Positions 1-7,178 are shown, counted from the first letter of the stretch. The stretch is DNA of 64,000 nt from JB111 sp049856175 (GCF_049856175.1 NZ_JBNDNA010000001.1:1-64000); one strand, 5' to 3'. Numbers and translations are program-made. Notes: a model not told the origin generated them from the sequence alone.

Positions 1-1
1 C

Positions 2-124
2 AACGGGCGGCTCGAGCACCTGCGCGGCTCCGCACTGGGCTTCCGGAACCTGACCCACTACACCGCCCGCAGCCTGCTCGAAGCAGGAGGATTCAGACCC
101 CACCTACACCCTCAACTGCGATGA
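2..124 (+). CDS. ISL3-type transposase, C-terminal fragment
   Basis: The window opens inside a reading frame that runs to TGA at 122-124 and gives 40 residues. It contains NGRLEHLRGSALGFRNLT followed by a short Arg/Leu-rich tail, which matches the conserved C-terminus of ISL3/IS204-type DDE transposases. The 5' part lies outside the window, so it is unknown whether the gene is complete. The protein differs from the ISL3-type transposase at 925-2243, whose C-terminus reads NNGGTEAINGIIELHRLARG, so this would be a second, different element. Confidence 0.6.
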   Translation, partial: NGRLEHLRGSALGFRNLTHYTARSLLEAGGFRPHLHPQLR

Positions 125-133
125 GCCCAATTG

Positions 134-544
134 ATGCTATCTATTCCTACATTGTCGTTGGACGACGCCAAACGTGTCATCGCGGCAGCAGAAGCTGAAT
201 CCAGCACGCAGGGTCAGCCCAGTAACATCGCCGTCGTCGATGCCGGCGGCAATCTCGTCGCTCACGTACGGATGGACGGAGCGTGGCTGGGCAGCATCGA
301 CATCTCGATCAACAAAGCCTTCACGGCCCGCGCGTTCGACACAGCCACCAAAGACCTCGGCGACCTCGCCCAACCCGGTGAGCAGTTCTACGGCATCCAC
401 GCCTCCAACGACGGTCGGGTGATGATCTTCGCCGGTGGCATCCCGCTCGAGCGCGACGGCCAGGTCGTCGGCGCCGTCGGCGTCAGCGGAGGAACCGGTG
501 ACCAAGACCAGGCCGTCGCCGAAGCCGCCGCCAGCGCCTTCTGA
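134..544 (+). CDS. GlcG/HbpS-type haem-binding family protein
   Basis: This 136-residue protein belongs to the GlcG/HbpS (DUF336, haem-degrading-like) family. These are small soluble proteins, some of which bind haem and oligomerise. The family signature is visible as NIAVVDAGGNLVAHVRMDGA (about residues 31-50), followed by SIDISINKAFTARAF and a C-terminal GGIPL...GAVGVSGG segment. I chose the ATG at 134; a TTG at 131 would add one residue. No strong ribosome-binding site is visible. The gene lies 10 bases after a transposase remnant and 60 bases before a broken alcohol dehydrogenase start. In related genomes such proteins often sit beside Zn-dehydrogenases, so the pair may once have been an operon. 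The biochemical role here is not known. Confidence 0.85.
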   Translation: MLSIPTLSLDDAKRVIAAAEAESSTQGQPSNIAVVDAGGNLVAHVRMDGAWLGSIDISINKAFTARAFDTATKDLGDLAQPGEQFYGIHASNDGRVMIFAGGIPLERDGQVVGAVGVSGGTGDQDQAVAEAAASAF

Positions 545-604
545 GACCGACCCGCACCGAACCCGGCCCCCGGCCGGCAGCCCACCCACCGAAGGAGCCG
601 CACC

Positions 605-628
605 ATGCGTGCTCTCGTGTACCACGGT
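605..628 (+). pseudogene. N-terminal stub of a zinc alcohol dehydrogenase
   Basis: An ATG at 605, preceded by GAAGGAG at 593-599, encodes MRALVYHG, the usual first residues of zinc-dependent medium-chain alcohol dehydrogenases. Homology stops after eight codons, exactly where the IS3-type end (TGTGAAGCGCCCC) begins. The frame then closes after six unrelated codons. The rest of the gene is not found downstream of the nested insertions. I infer that the dehydrogenase was cut by the IS3-type element and its remainder later deleted. The call rests on a short but characteristic N-terminus plus a good ribosome-binding site. Confidence 0.5.
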
Positions 629-803
629 TGTGAAGCGCCCCAGCTTTGATGCCGCTCCCTTCTGAGTCCAGGAGGATGAGCACCATGCCGAAGAAGATCG
701 ATCCCGAGCTGCGTGAGCGCGCGGTGCGGATGGTGCGTGAGCACCAGCAGGACTACCCGTCGGTGACGGCCGCGTCGAAGGCCGTGGCCGAGCGGCTCGG
801 ATT
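629..803 (+). mobile_element. left end of an IS3-family element, truncated
   Basis: The segment starts with TGTGAAGCGCCCC, a TG-starting end of the kind seen in IS3-family elements. It carries a ribosome-binding site (GGAGG at 670-674) and the start of an OrfA transposase. It ends abruptly at 803, where the perfect inverted repeat of the ISL3-type element begins. No right half of an IS3 element is present after 2270. The left boundary is inferred from the point where dehydrogenase homology stops. Confidence 0.6.
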
Positions 804-849
804 GGGGGCTCTTCGGACATTGGGTGGGGAGGGTGACGCGCGGGGGTGA
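685..849 (+). pseudogene. IS3-family OrfA transposase, truncated
   Basis: The frame from ATG 685 encodes MPKKIDPELRERAVRMVREH and continues through a helix-turn-helix start (SVTAASKAVAERLG). This is the N-terminus of IS3-family OrfA proteins, which normally run to about 95-100 residues. After roughly 40 codons the sequence enters the end of the ISL3-type element and terminates at 847-849 with unrelated residues. It is therefore a broken fragment without the DNA-recognition helix or an OrfB partner. Confidence 0.75.
804..830 (+). repeat. left terminal inverted repeat of the ISL3-type element
   Basis: This 27-bp repeat is the exact reverse complement of 2244-2270. It marks the left end and joins directly to the truncated IS3 OrfA. 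Confidence 0.92.
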
Positions 850-865
850 GCATCCGGGGGTAGGG

Positions 866-923
866 GTCGAGGTCCTCGATGATCAGTAGCGACCAAGCAA
901 CTGCTCTGCTCGAGGACCTCGAC
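866..923 (+). promoter_or_regulatory. hairpin over the transposase start region
   Basis: GTCGAGGTCCTCGA (866-879) and TCGAGGACCTCGAC (910-923) are perfect 14-bp inverted repeats, with the second arm ending one base before the transposase ATG at 925. In a transcript reading in from outside, the arms would pair and occlude the start. Such structures commonly keep insertion sequences silent against read-through. The pairing is seen directly; the role is inferred. Confidence 0.6.
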
Positions 924-924
924 G

Positions 925-2243
925 ATGCCCAACGCTACGTGGTGCCCGGACGCGCCTTCTACTGATCCCTGCGACCGCTGTGACGAGCTGGTCGGAATCC
1001 CCGGGCTGCATGTCGAGGCCGTCGAGCGGACGGACGCGGTCGTGAGGGTCACTGTTTCTACGCCGTGGCAGCTGATGGGCTGCCCGGCCTGCGGTGTCAT
1101 CGCGCCCAGCCGTGGCCGACGACGGCGGGTCCTGCGCGACGTGCCGTCGGTGGTGCCGGTGCAGATCCTGTGGCGTCAACGGACCTGGCGGTGCCCCGAC
1201 CCGCACTGCCCGGTCGGGATGGTCGTCGAGCAGCATCCCGGTCTGGTCGCTCCGCGCGGATCGATCACCTGCCGGGCGATCGAGCGGGCAATAGGTCAGC
1301 TGCGTCGCGAGCACGCCACGATCCAGGGCCTCGCCCGTCGGCTCGGGACGGCGTGGAAGACGTTGTGGCGCGCGATCCGGCCCCGCCTGGAAGCGATGGC
1401 CGACGACGAGGACCGGTTCGGCGGCGTGCGGTCCCTGGGGGTCGACGAGCACATCTGGCACCACGTCGACACCCGTAGGCGCGGCCCGAAAGAGCTGACC
1501 GGGATGGTCGACCTGACCCGTCACCGCGATGCGAAGGGCAACTGGCGAGTGCGTGCCCGGCTGCTCGACCTCGTCCCCGGCCGGTCAGGGACGGCCTACA
1601 GGAACTGGCTCACCGAACGCGGCGAGCACTTCCGCTCCGGCGTGCAGGTCGCCGCCCTGGACCCTTTCGCCGGCTACAAGGCCGCGATGACCGTCTCGAA
1701 GACGCCGTGGCCGTCCTGGACGCATTCCACGTCGTCAAGCTCGGCACGCAAGCCGTGGACGAGGCACGTCGTCGCGTCCAGCAGGAAACTCTGGGCCATC
1801 GCGGACGCAAGGGCGACCCGCTGTACGGCATCCAGAAACTGCTGCGGGCCGGGGCCGAGAACCTCACCGATCGTCAGCTCGATCGACTCACCGCCGCGAT
1901 CACCGCAGACCAGGCCCACCAGGGTGTCTATCTCGCTTGGCGCTGCGCCCAGGACCTGCGGGCCGCCTACCGAACAGAGAATCTCGTCGAGGGCAGGAAC
2001 CTCGCGCTGAAGGTCCTCGACACGCTGCGGTCCTGCCCCGTGCCCGAGATCGCTCGCCTGGGACGCACCCTGCGCCGCTGGCGAGCGGCGTTCCTGGCCT
2101 ACTTCACCACCGGCCGGACCAACAACGGCGGCACCGAGGCCATCAACGGCATCATCGAGCTCCACCGCCTCGCCCGCGGCTACCGCAACCAAGGCAACTA
2201 CCGCCTCAGAATGCTCCTCGCCGCAGGCGGCCTCAGCCCTTGA
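925..2243 (+). pseudogene. ISL3-family transposase, frameshifted
   Basis: The N-terminal part (ATG 925 to about 1686) has a zinc-ribbon-like region (CPACG ... CPDPHC), an HTH segment (ARRLGTAWKTLWRAI) and the first part of the DDE core (LGVDEHIW ... AALDPFAGYKAA). The C-terminal part (about 1686-2243, a different frame) continues with DDRLEDAVAVLDAFHVVKLG and ends with the family's NNGGTEAING motif. Together they give about 439 residues, normal for ISL3 transposases. The frames join at 1684-1689, where the net loss of one base (or four) fits the deletion of a short repeated CGAT-like unit. No classical slippery heptamer is obvious, so a disabling mutation is more likely than programmed frameshifting. 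A sequencing error is also possible. Confidence 0.85.
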
Positions 2244-2270
2244 TCCCCACCCAATGTCCGAAGAGCCCCC
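2244..2270 (-). repeat. right terminal inverted repeat of the ISL3-type element
   Basis: This is a perfect 27-bp match to the reverse complement of 804-830. It begins directly after the transposase stop codon. Confidence 0.92.
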
Positions 2271-2285
2271 AATGTCCGAAGAGCC
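2251..2285 (+). repeat. duplicated 17-bp piece of the IS right end
   Basis: CCAATGTCCGAAGAGCC occurs at 2251-2267, inside the right inverted repeat, and again at 2269-2285, just outside it, with an 18-bp period. The outer copy suggests insertion next to an older IS end or an aberrant transposition product. Confidence 0.85.
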
Positions 2286-2331
2286 GCATTATCCCGGCTC
2301 GATCGCTACACATCAACTCAAGGCGAGCCCC

Positions 2332-2360
2332 TTGACACGTGGTTCCTGGGGGCGTTGAGT
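2332..2360 (+). promoter_or_regulatory. possible promoter of the formaldehyde dehydrogenase operon
   Basis: A perfect TTGACA -35 element (2332-2337) is followed after 17 bases by TTGAGT (2355-2360), a poor -10 match. It lies about 75 bases before the ATG of the dehydrogenase. The weak -10 keeps this tentative. Confidence 0.3.
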
Positions 2361-2434
2361 CGATAGCGACTGGGCCGGCGTCGGAGAGGCCTTGCCAGAA
2401 GGACGTCGAGCAACACAATCGGATCGGAGTAGTC

Positions 2435-3601
2435 ATGAAAGCAGTGGTGTACGAGGGACCCCGTCAGGTCAGCACGAAGGACGTCCCGGACGCGAAGATC
2501 GAGCGACCCACCGATGTCCTGGTCAGGGTAACGACGACGAACATCTGCGGCTCGGACCTCCACATGTACGAGGGGCGGACCTCCTTCGAAGTAGGCCGGA
2601 CGTTCGGTCACGAGAACATGGGGGAGGTCATCGAAGTCGGTAGTGGCGTGGAGAAGGTCAGGGTCGGAGACCGGGTCGTGCTCCCGTTCAACATCTCGTG
2701 CGGATTCTGTAAGAACTGCGAACGCGGCCTGACCAACTACTGTCTCACCACCCAGCCCGAACCATCATTCGCCGGAGCGGCCTACGGGTTCGCCGACATG
2801 GGCCCGTACGGCGGCGGGCAGGCAGAACTGCTCCGGGTGCCCTTCGGCGACCACAACGCGCTGCGCCTGGGTGAAGACGCGCAGGACAAGGAGAATGACT
2901 ACGTCATGCTCTCCGACATCTTCCCCACCGGCTACCACGCCACCGAGATGGCCGGCGTGATCCCGGGCGACAGCGTCGTGATCGCCGGGGCCGGCCCCGT
3001 GGGACTGATGGCCGCCCTGTCCGCGACGATCAAGGGCGCCGCAAAGGTGATGGTGGTTGATCGTCATCCCGACCGGCTCGCGCTGGCCGAGCAGATCGGA
3101 GCGATCGCCATCGACGACTCCAAGGTCGACCCCGTGCAGGCTGTGCTGGACGAGACCATGGGGCTCGGAGCCGACCGCGGCTGCGAGTGCGTCGGATACC
3201 AGGCCCACGATCCCCAGGGCAACGAAGATCCGGCTGCCACCTTGAACATGCTCATCAACGCGGTCCGCTTCACCGGCGGGATCGGCACCGTTGGCGTGTT
3301 CGTGCCCCAGGACCCGGGGGCCAAGGGCGAATTGGCCAAGCAGGGCAAGGCGGCCATCGACTTCGGCACACATTGGTTCAAGGGGCAGACCATGGGTAAC
3401 GGTCAGGCCCCGGTCAAGCGGTACAACCGCCAGCTGCGAGACTTGATCGCGGCCGGCAAGGCGAAGCCGTCGTGGATCGTCTCCCACGAGATCTCGCTGG
3501 ACCAAGCTGCCGATGCCTACAAGAACTTCGACTCCAGGGCCAAGGGTTGGACCAAGGTCCTCATCAAGCCCGGCATGTCAAACGGAAAGAAGGCAAACTG
3601 A
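2435..3601 (+). CDS. zinc-dependent formaldehyde/alcohol dehydrogenase (FdhA-like)
   Basis: This 388-residue medium-chain dehydrogenase resembles glutathione-independent formaldehyde dehydrogenases. Visible features are a catalytic-zinc Cys38 in NICGSDLH, the His59-Glu60 pair in FGHE, a structural-zinc loop with Cys89, Cys92, Cys95 and Cys103 (CGFCKNCERGLTNYC), and a Rossmann GAGPVG motif near residue 187. The long insertion after the zinc loop (NDYVMLSDIFPTGYHATEMA) is typical of this subgroup and helps retain NAD(H). I chose ATG 2435 because homology starts there; upstream in-frame sequence is IS-flanking DNA. It leads a three-gene operon with a DJ-1/PfpI protein (one-base gap) and an ABM-like protein (ATGA overlap), which suggests a carbonyl-detoxification role. 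Confidence 0.88.
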   Translation: MKAVVYEGPRQVSTKDVPDAKIERPTDVLVRVTTTNICGSDLHMYEGRTSFEVGRTFGHENMGEVIEVGSGVEKVRVGDRVVLPFNISCGFCKNCERGLTNYCLTTQPEPSFAGAAYGFADMGPYGGGQAELLRVPFGDHNALRLGEDAQDKENDYVMLSDIFPTGYHATEMAGVIPGDSVVIAGAGPVGLMAALSATIKGAAKVMVVDRHPDRLALAEQIGAIAIDDSKVDPVQAVLDETMGLGADRGCECVGYQAHDPQGNEDPAATLNMLINAVRFTGGIGTVGVFVPQDPGAKGELAKQGKAAIDFGTHWFKGQTMGNGQAPVKRYNRQLRDLIAAGKAKPSWIVSHEISLDQAADAYKNFDSRAKGWTKVLIKPGMSNGKKAN

Positions 3602-3602
3602 C

Positions 3603-4172
3603 ATGGCAGCTGATCTCCAGGGCAAGAGGGTCGCGATCCTCGCCGCCGACGGAGTCGAACGCGTTGAGCTCAAGCAACCCCGCGAAGCACTGGACCGCGC
3701 GGGCGCTCAGACGGAGGTCCTTTCGATCCACGACGGCGAGATCAAGGCCCGTAAGAACGACCTGGATGAAGCGGGCACGTTCACCGTCGACGGGCTGGTC
3801 GCCGACGCCTCGGTGGGCGACTACGACGCCCTGCTGCTTCCCGGCGGCACGGTGAACCCCGACCAGCTCCGGGTCGACACGGACGCCGTTTCCTTCGTCC
3901 GCGACTTCGTCGAGAGCGGGAAGCCAGTCGCGGCGATCTGCCACGGGCCGTGGACGTTGATCGAGGCTGGCGTGGCCGCCGGTCGCACCCTGACGTCGTT
4001 CCCGAGCATTCGCACCGACCTGCGCAACGCCGGTGCCGACGTCGTCGACCAGGACGTGGTGGTCGACAAGAATCTCATCACCAGCCGCTCACCCGACGAC
4101 CTGCCGGCGTTCTCCGAGGCGATAGTGTCCCAACTCGCGGGCACCCCGACAAAGGAAGAGGAGAAGTCATGA
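3603..4172 (+). CDS. DJ-1/PfpI-family protein
   Basis: This 189-residue protein of the DJ-1/ThiJ/PfpI superfamily matches the PfpI/YhbO length. The nucleophile elbow is AAICHGPW with Cys113 followed by His114. The conserved acidic residue near the N-terminus is likely Glu19 (ADGVE). LLLPGG (about residues 77-82) completes the family pattern. Members act as protein or nucleotide deglycases, glyoxalases or chaperones, and the substrate here cannot be assigned. ATG 3603 lies one base after the stop of the upstream dehydrogenase and its stop overlaps the next start, so translation is probably coupled. The neighbouring formaldehyde dehydrogenase fits a reactive-carbonyl theme. Confidence 0.88.
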   Translation: MAADLQGKRVAILAADGVERVELKQPREALDRAGAQTEVLSIHDGEIKARKNDLDEAGTFTVDGLVADASVGDYDALLLPGGTVNPDQLRVDTDAVSFVRDFVESGKPVAAICHGPWTLIEAGVAAGRTLTSFPSIRTDLRNAGADVVDQDVVVDKNLITSRSPDDLPAFSEAIVSQLAGTPTKEEEKS

Positions 4173-4471
4173 GCGTGACCAAGGGACTGCTGGTCAGGTT
4201 TGACGCGTTGCCCGGGAAGGAGGACGACGTGAAGGAGTTCCTTGACAGCGGCCGTGCGCTAGTTGAGGGCGAGCAGGCGACCACCGCGTGGTTCGCGATC
4301 CGCCTCGGCCCGACCTCGTTCGGGATCTTCGACGTGTTCCCCGATGACGCCGGACGTGACGCCCACCTCTCCGGCCCTGTTGCGGTGGCTCTCGGCGAGC
4401 AGACCGGCACGTTGTTCTCCGAACCGACGATCGAGAAGCTCGACGTACTGGGCTCCAAACTTCCCGCCTGA
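4169..4471 (+). CDS. ABM-like (dimeric alpha-beta barrel) protein
   Basis: This 100-residue protein resembles the antibiotic biosynthesis monooxygenase (ABM) / dimeric ferredoxin-like family. It shows KGLLVRFDALPGKEDDVKEF, a central TAWFAIRLGPTSFGIFDVF strand pair and a C-terminal beta segment. The ATGA overlap with the previous gene and a GGAAGAGGAG ribosome-binding site fix the start at 4169. It is the last gene of the dehydrogenase/DJ-1 operon. These small proteins may bind or oxidise aromatic or quinone compounds, but many have no known activity, and none can be assigned from sequence. Confidence 0.75.
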   Translation: MSVTKGLLVRFDALPGKEDDVKEFLDSGRALVEGEQATTAWFAIRLGPTSFGIFDVFPDDAGRDAHLSGPVAVALGEQTGTLFSEPTIEKLDVLGSKLPA

Positions 4472-4612
4472 CACCACAGACCGGGAGTACTAGCCCAGAG
4501 AGGAGGGGTCGCCGCGAGTGGTGACTTCGGGCTTACACAGCCCGCTGACGTCGTGGCAGCGGCCCCTTCTCCTGCGGCCTATCGCTCATCACCAACAGAT
4601 CGAGGAACCGCG

Positions 4613-5743
4613 ATGCCAGGAACTGACGACGGCGTTGCCACGACGCGTTCACCCGAGGTAGCAGTCATCGGGGGCGGGATCGTTGGTCTGTCGACGGCGT
4701 ACGCGCTCCGGGAGCAGGACGTGCCGGTGCGCTTGTACGAGGCTGGTCTGCCCGGGACGGGTCAGTCCGCAGGCGAGTCTCGGATCTTCCGGCATGCCCA
4801 CGACGACCCGCGACTCGTTGCTTTCGCGCGCGAAAGCCGGGGCGTATGGGACGAGTGGGCCGAACACTTCGACGTCGAGCTGGTCTCATCAGACGGTGTC
4901 CTGGCGATCGGAGACAGCGCCCTGGCGCGGCTGCGGGTGCTCGACCAGGTCGGCGGCGTGGAAGCGCGCGAGATCGACGCGGCCGGGGTCGCCCAGCGGA
5001 TGCCGCTGCTCGCTGGGTACTCGGGGCCGGCGGTGCTCGACGAGTCGGGCGGCGCGATCCGCACTCGCGCCGCGATCACGGCACTCACGGGTGCCCTGGC
5101 AGATGCGGTCACCACCGGTGAGGTCATCTCCATCGATCCCCGCGCCGACGGGACGGTCGAGGTCCGCAGCGTCACCGACCGGGCTGTCTACTCCAAGGTG
5201 GTCGTGTGCGCCGGCCGCGAAACCGCCCGCCTGGCACGCAGCGTCGGCCTGTCGCTGCCGGTTCGCCTTGCCGCACACGTCCGGCTGACCTTCGATGTGA
5301 AAGACGCCGCCCCGGCGCGAGTCGCGTGCTTGCAGGACAGCAGCGGCGTCTTCGGCGAAGTCGGCGTCTACGCGACGCCGCTACCGGGCAACAGCAGCTA
5401 TTCGGTCGGACTCAGCGACACCGTCGGCGTCCGCGACGACGGAACTTTCATCGACCCGGCGGCGATTCGATCGCTGGACGAACGCGCACGCGAATACGTG
5501 ACACGGGCGCTGCCCGGTCTCCACCCAGAGCCGCGCGACTTCCTTCACTGCTGGGTGACCGACCTCCCGTGGAGTGAGGACGGCGTGGCCGTGTGGGAGG
5601 CAGGCTCTGTCTTTCTTGTGGCCGGTCACAATTTGTTCAAGCAGGCACCTGCGCTGGGTCGCGCTCTTGCCCGGGCTGCGACCGGCGGCGGTCTCCGCGC
5701 CGAGCTCACGCCCGAAGCGCGCCTCGGCGAGGCCCAGAGCTAG
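4613..5743 (+). CDS. FAD-dependent amine oxidoreductase (sarcosine oxidase-like)
   Basis: This 376-residue flavoprotein belongs to the DAO/MSOX group. The dinucleotide-binding motif VAVIGGGIVGLSTAYAL lies near residues 16-32, the adjacent SAGESRIFRHAH segment is typical of monomeric sarcosine or N-methyl-amino-acid oxidases (near where flavin attaches), and the C-terminal FLVAGHNLFKQAPALG closes the FAD fold. ATG 4613 with GAGGA upstream is preferred; a longer in-frame start at 4553 lacks support. The usual covalent-FAD cysteine near the C-terminus is not obvious: the segment reads GHNLFKQAP where oxidases often have GFSGHGFK, so the substrate is uncertain. The gene stands alone and is followed by two hairpins. 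Confidence 0.82.
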   Translation: MPGTDDGVATTRSPEVAVIGGGIVGLSTAYALREQDVPVRLYEAGLPGTGQSAGESRIFRHAHDDPRLVAFARESRGVWDEWAEHFDVELVSSDGVLAIGDSALARLRVLDQVGGVEAREIDAAGVAQRMPLLAGYSGPAVLDESGGAIRTRAAITALTGALADAVTTGEVISIDPRADGTVEVRSVTDRAVYSKVVVCAGRETARLARSVGLSLPVRLAAHVRLTFDVKDAAPARVACLQDSSGVFGEVGVYATPLPGNSSYSVGLSDTVGVRDDGTFIDPAAIRSLDERAREYVTRALPGLHPEPRDFLHCWVTDLPWSEDGVAVWEAGSVFLVAGHNLFKQAPALGRALARAATGGGLRAELTPEARLGEAQS

Positions 5744-5755
5744 GGCGTGTCCCCC

Positions 5756-5778
5756 AATCGCGGGGGTGACCCGCGATT
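5756..5778 (+). terminator. hairpin after the amine oxidoreductase gene
   Basis: AATCGCGGG (5756-5764) and CCCGCGATT (5770-5778) form a perfect 9-bp stem with a 5-base loop, 12 bases after the stop codon. There is no T-run, as is common in actinobacterial terminators. Confidence 0.6.
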
Positions 5779-5794
5779 CTGGCCGGCAAACTGC

Positions 5795-5840
5795 CGAGTG
5801 TGTCGCTGTGCGATGTCCAGATCGCACAGCGACACACTCG
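5795..5840. repeat. perfect 20-bp-stem hairpin
   Basis: CGAGTGTGTCGCTGTGCGAT (5795-5814) is followed after six bases by its exact reverse complement (5821-5840). The position between a gene end and two pseudogene fragments fits a strong bidirectional terminator or a small mobile palindromic element. Confidence 0.75.
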
Positions 5841-6068
5841 TCACACTGGGGTCACGTTGGTGGCTGCCTGCAGTGCGGCGGCACGGTAGCCCGCGGAAGC
5901 ACCGACGCCCTTGTCCGCGACGTAGGCGGGCGTACCAGCTGCAACCACGGTCCCGCCGGCGTCGCCCGCGCCGGGTTCAAGATCGATCACGTGATCGGCC
6001 ACCGCGACAACGCGCATGTCCAGCTCCGCGGCGACGACCGTGTTGCCCGCATCGAGCAGCGGTTCGTC
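5841..6068 (-). pseudogene. remnant of a UvrA-like ABC ATPase (C-terminus)
   Basis: The minus strand encodes about 75 residues including LLDAGNTVVAAELDMRVVAV, ADHVIDLEPGAGDAGG and TVVAAGTPAYVA. These align with the end of UvrA (usual form: GNTVVVIEHNLDV ... DLGPEGGDGGG). The switch histidine of the EH pair is replaced by leucine (AAEL), and no Walker or signature motifs remain upstream. Homology ends near 6068, where the next remnant begins on the other strand. It is a decayed fragment of UvrA or a UvrA-like resistance ATPase. Confidence 0.65.
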
Positions 6069-6110
6069 CTGGCTAAGGTTCCTCGCAGCGGCGCTCGAAC
6101 AACGACCACC

Positions 6111-6296
6111 CACACCACGCTCGAGGGTGAGTGGGACGAGGTCATGCCGGTGATCAAGCGGGCGTGCGACGCCGTCGCCGAGGTCAGCCCGCGCGTGAGC
6201 CTGGTACTCAAGGCCGACCTGCGACCGGGCTACACGGGCCAGCTCGCCGCGAAGGTCGAGCGCATCGAGCAGCACCTGGACGTGGCCGACAGCTGA
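6111..6296 (+). pseudogene. remnant of an MTH1187-type thiamine-binding protein (C-terminus)
   Basis: The last 61 codons of a plus-strand frame read HTTLEGEWDEVMPVIKRACD, AVAEVSPRVSLVLKADLRPG and then TGQLAAKVERIEQHL. This matches the C-terminal half of the MTH1187/YkoF-like (DUF77) thiamine-binding family, which are about 100 residues long. The N-terminal half is missing. Upstream the frame enters the antisense of the UvrA-like remnant, so two unrelated gene ends have been joined by deletion. Confidence 0.65.
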
Positions 6297-6357
6297 GCCG
6301 CACGACCCGAGGCAGCGGAGTCGGGCGCCCTCGGACTGTCGACGACACGGCGTCGGT

Positions 6358-6389
6358 GCCGAGGACACGGCTTGTCGCCGAGGGCACGG
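6358..6389. repeat. short imperfect direct repeat
   Basis: GCCGAGGACACGG (6358-6370) and GCCGAGGGCACGG (6377-6389) recur with a 19-bp period, and a weaker third copy follows. The surrounding 6297-6546 holds no supported gene. Confidence 0.4.
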
Positions 6390-6546
6390 AGTCTGCGCCG
6401 AGAGTACCGACGGCGGATGTCCAGTCGGCGCGTTCCCCGCGTCCTCGACGCGTAGCCCGCGTCCTCGGCACGCCGTCCATGTCCTGGCCGGGCTACTTGC
6501 GTCGTCCCGCCCGCGACTCAGGGGGGCAGCTCGCACCGTCCGCGGC

Positions 6547-7083
6547 TCACGGGTACAGCTCGGACCGCCCGGCGGCGAGCGCCGCGGCCAGTGCCTGAGC
6601 GCCCGGCGCGAGCATCTCGTAGGTCTCCTCGAAGTCGGAGTCGTCGCCCCACCACGGGTCCGGCACGTCGAGAGTGCCGACGTCGCGGGCGTCACCAGCA
6701 CCCGGCGCGTCGGGCCCGTCGGCGGCCCGCCACAGCATGATGCGGCCGGGGTCGCTGCCCGAACGCTCCGCGAGCCGTCGAAGCCACACCGCGTGCTCCT
6801 CGGTCATGGCGAGCACGAGGTCGGCGGCGCCGAGCTCCTCGGCGGTGACCTGCCGCGCGGTGTGCGCACCGACCTCCACCCCGCGCCGCGCCAACGTGCT
6901 CGCCGCGCGCGGGTCGATCGGGTTGCCGGCCTCGTAGTCGGACGTACCGCCGGAGACGACCTCGGCATCGACGTCGGCCCGCTCGAGCGCGTCGGCCAGC
7001 ACGAGCGCGCCCATCGGCGAGCGGCAGATGTTTCCCGTGCACACGACGAGGATCCTGACGGGCCGCGACACCGGGAGACGCAT
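6547..7083 (-). CDS. low-molecular-weight protein-tyrosine phosphatase
   Basis: This 178-residue LMW-PTP is near the family's usual length of 150-170. The P-loop is CTGNICRS with nucleophile Cys15 and Arg21 (CX5RS). The general-acid aspartate is Asp142 in VPDPWWGD. The N-terminus (MRLPVSRPVRILVVCTGN) sets the start at 7083. Such enzymes dephosphorylate tyrosine in proteins, including capsule kinases, or act on arsenate. No kinase or arsenic gene lies nearby, so the substrate is open. The gene is single and is divergent from the lipoprotein gene at 7246. Confidence 0.92.
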   Translation of the reverse strand: MRLPVSRPVRILVVCTGNICRSPMGALVLADALERADVDAEVVSGGTSDYEAGNPIDPRAASTLARRGVEVGAHTARQVTAEELGAADLVLAMTEEHAVWLRRLAERSGSDPGRIMLWRAADGPDAPGAGDARDVGTLDVPDPWWGDDSDFEETYEMLAPGAQALAAALAAGRSELYP

Positions 7084-7120
7084 GGCTCCAGTCTGTCAGG
7101 CGGTGCGCGACCACGGGAGC

Positions 7121-7178
7121 CCCCGCACCCGCGCGGCTCGACTGCCCCGCACCCGCGCGGCTCGACTGCCCCGCAGCC
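7121..7178. repeat. 24-bp direct repeat, about 2.4 copies
   Basis: A 24-bp unit starting CCCCGCACCCGCGCGGCTCG is repeated exactly at 7121-7144 and 7145-7168, with a partial third copy. It lies between the divergent starts of the phosphatase (7083) and the lipoprotein (7246), so it may affect either promoter. Confidence 0.85.

Larger units (their letters stand above)
804..2270 (+). mobile_element. ISL3-family insertion sequence (about 1.47 kb)
   Basis: The element is bounded by perfect 27-bp inverted repeats at 804-830 and 2244-2270 (outer end GGGGGCTCTTCGGACATTGG). It contains one transposase reading frame in two pieces. Element length, end structure and transposase type fit the ISL3 family. 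ISL3 elements usually leave 8-bp target duplications, but the eight bases on each side (CTCGGATT and AATGTCCG) do not match, so the flanks have been rearranged since insertion. It interrupts an IS3-type remnant. Confidence 0.88.

Noticed and set aside
2271..2290. 8-bp target duplication of the ISL3 element
   Set aside because: Neither AATGTCCG directly after the right end nor GCATTATC after the extra 17-mer matches CTCGGATT before the left end.
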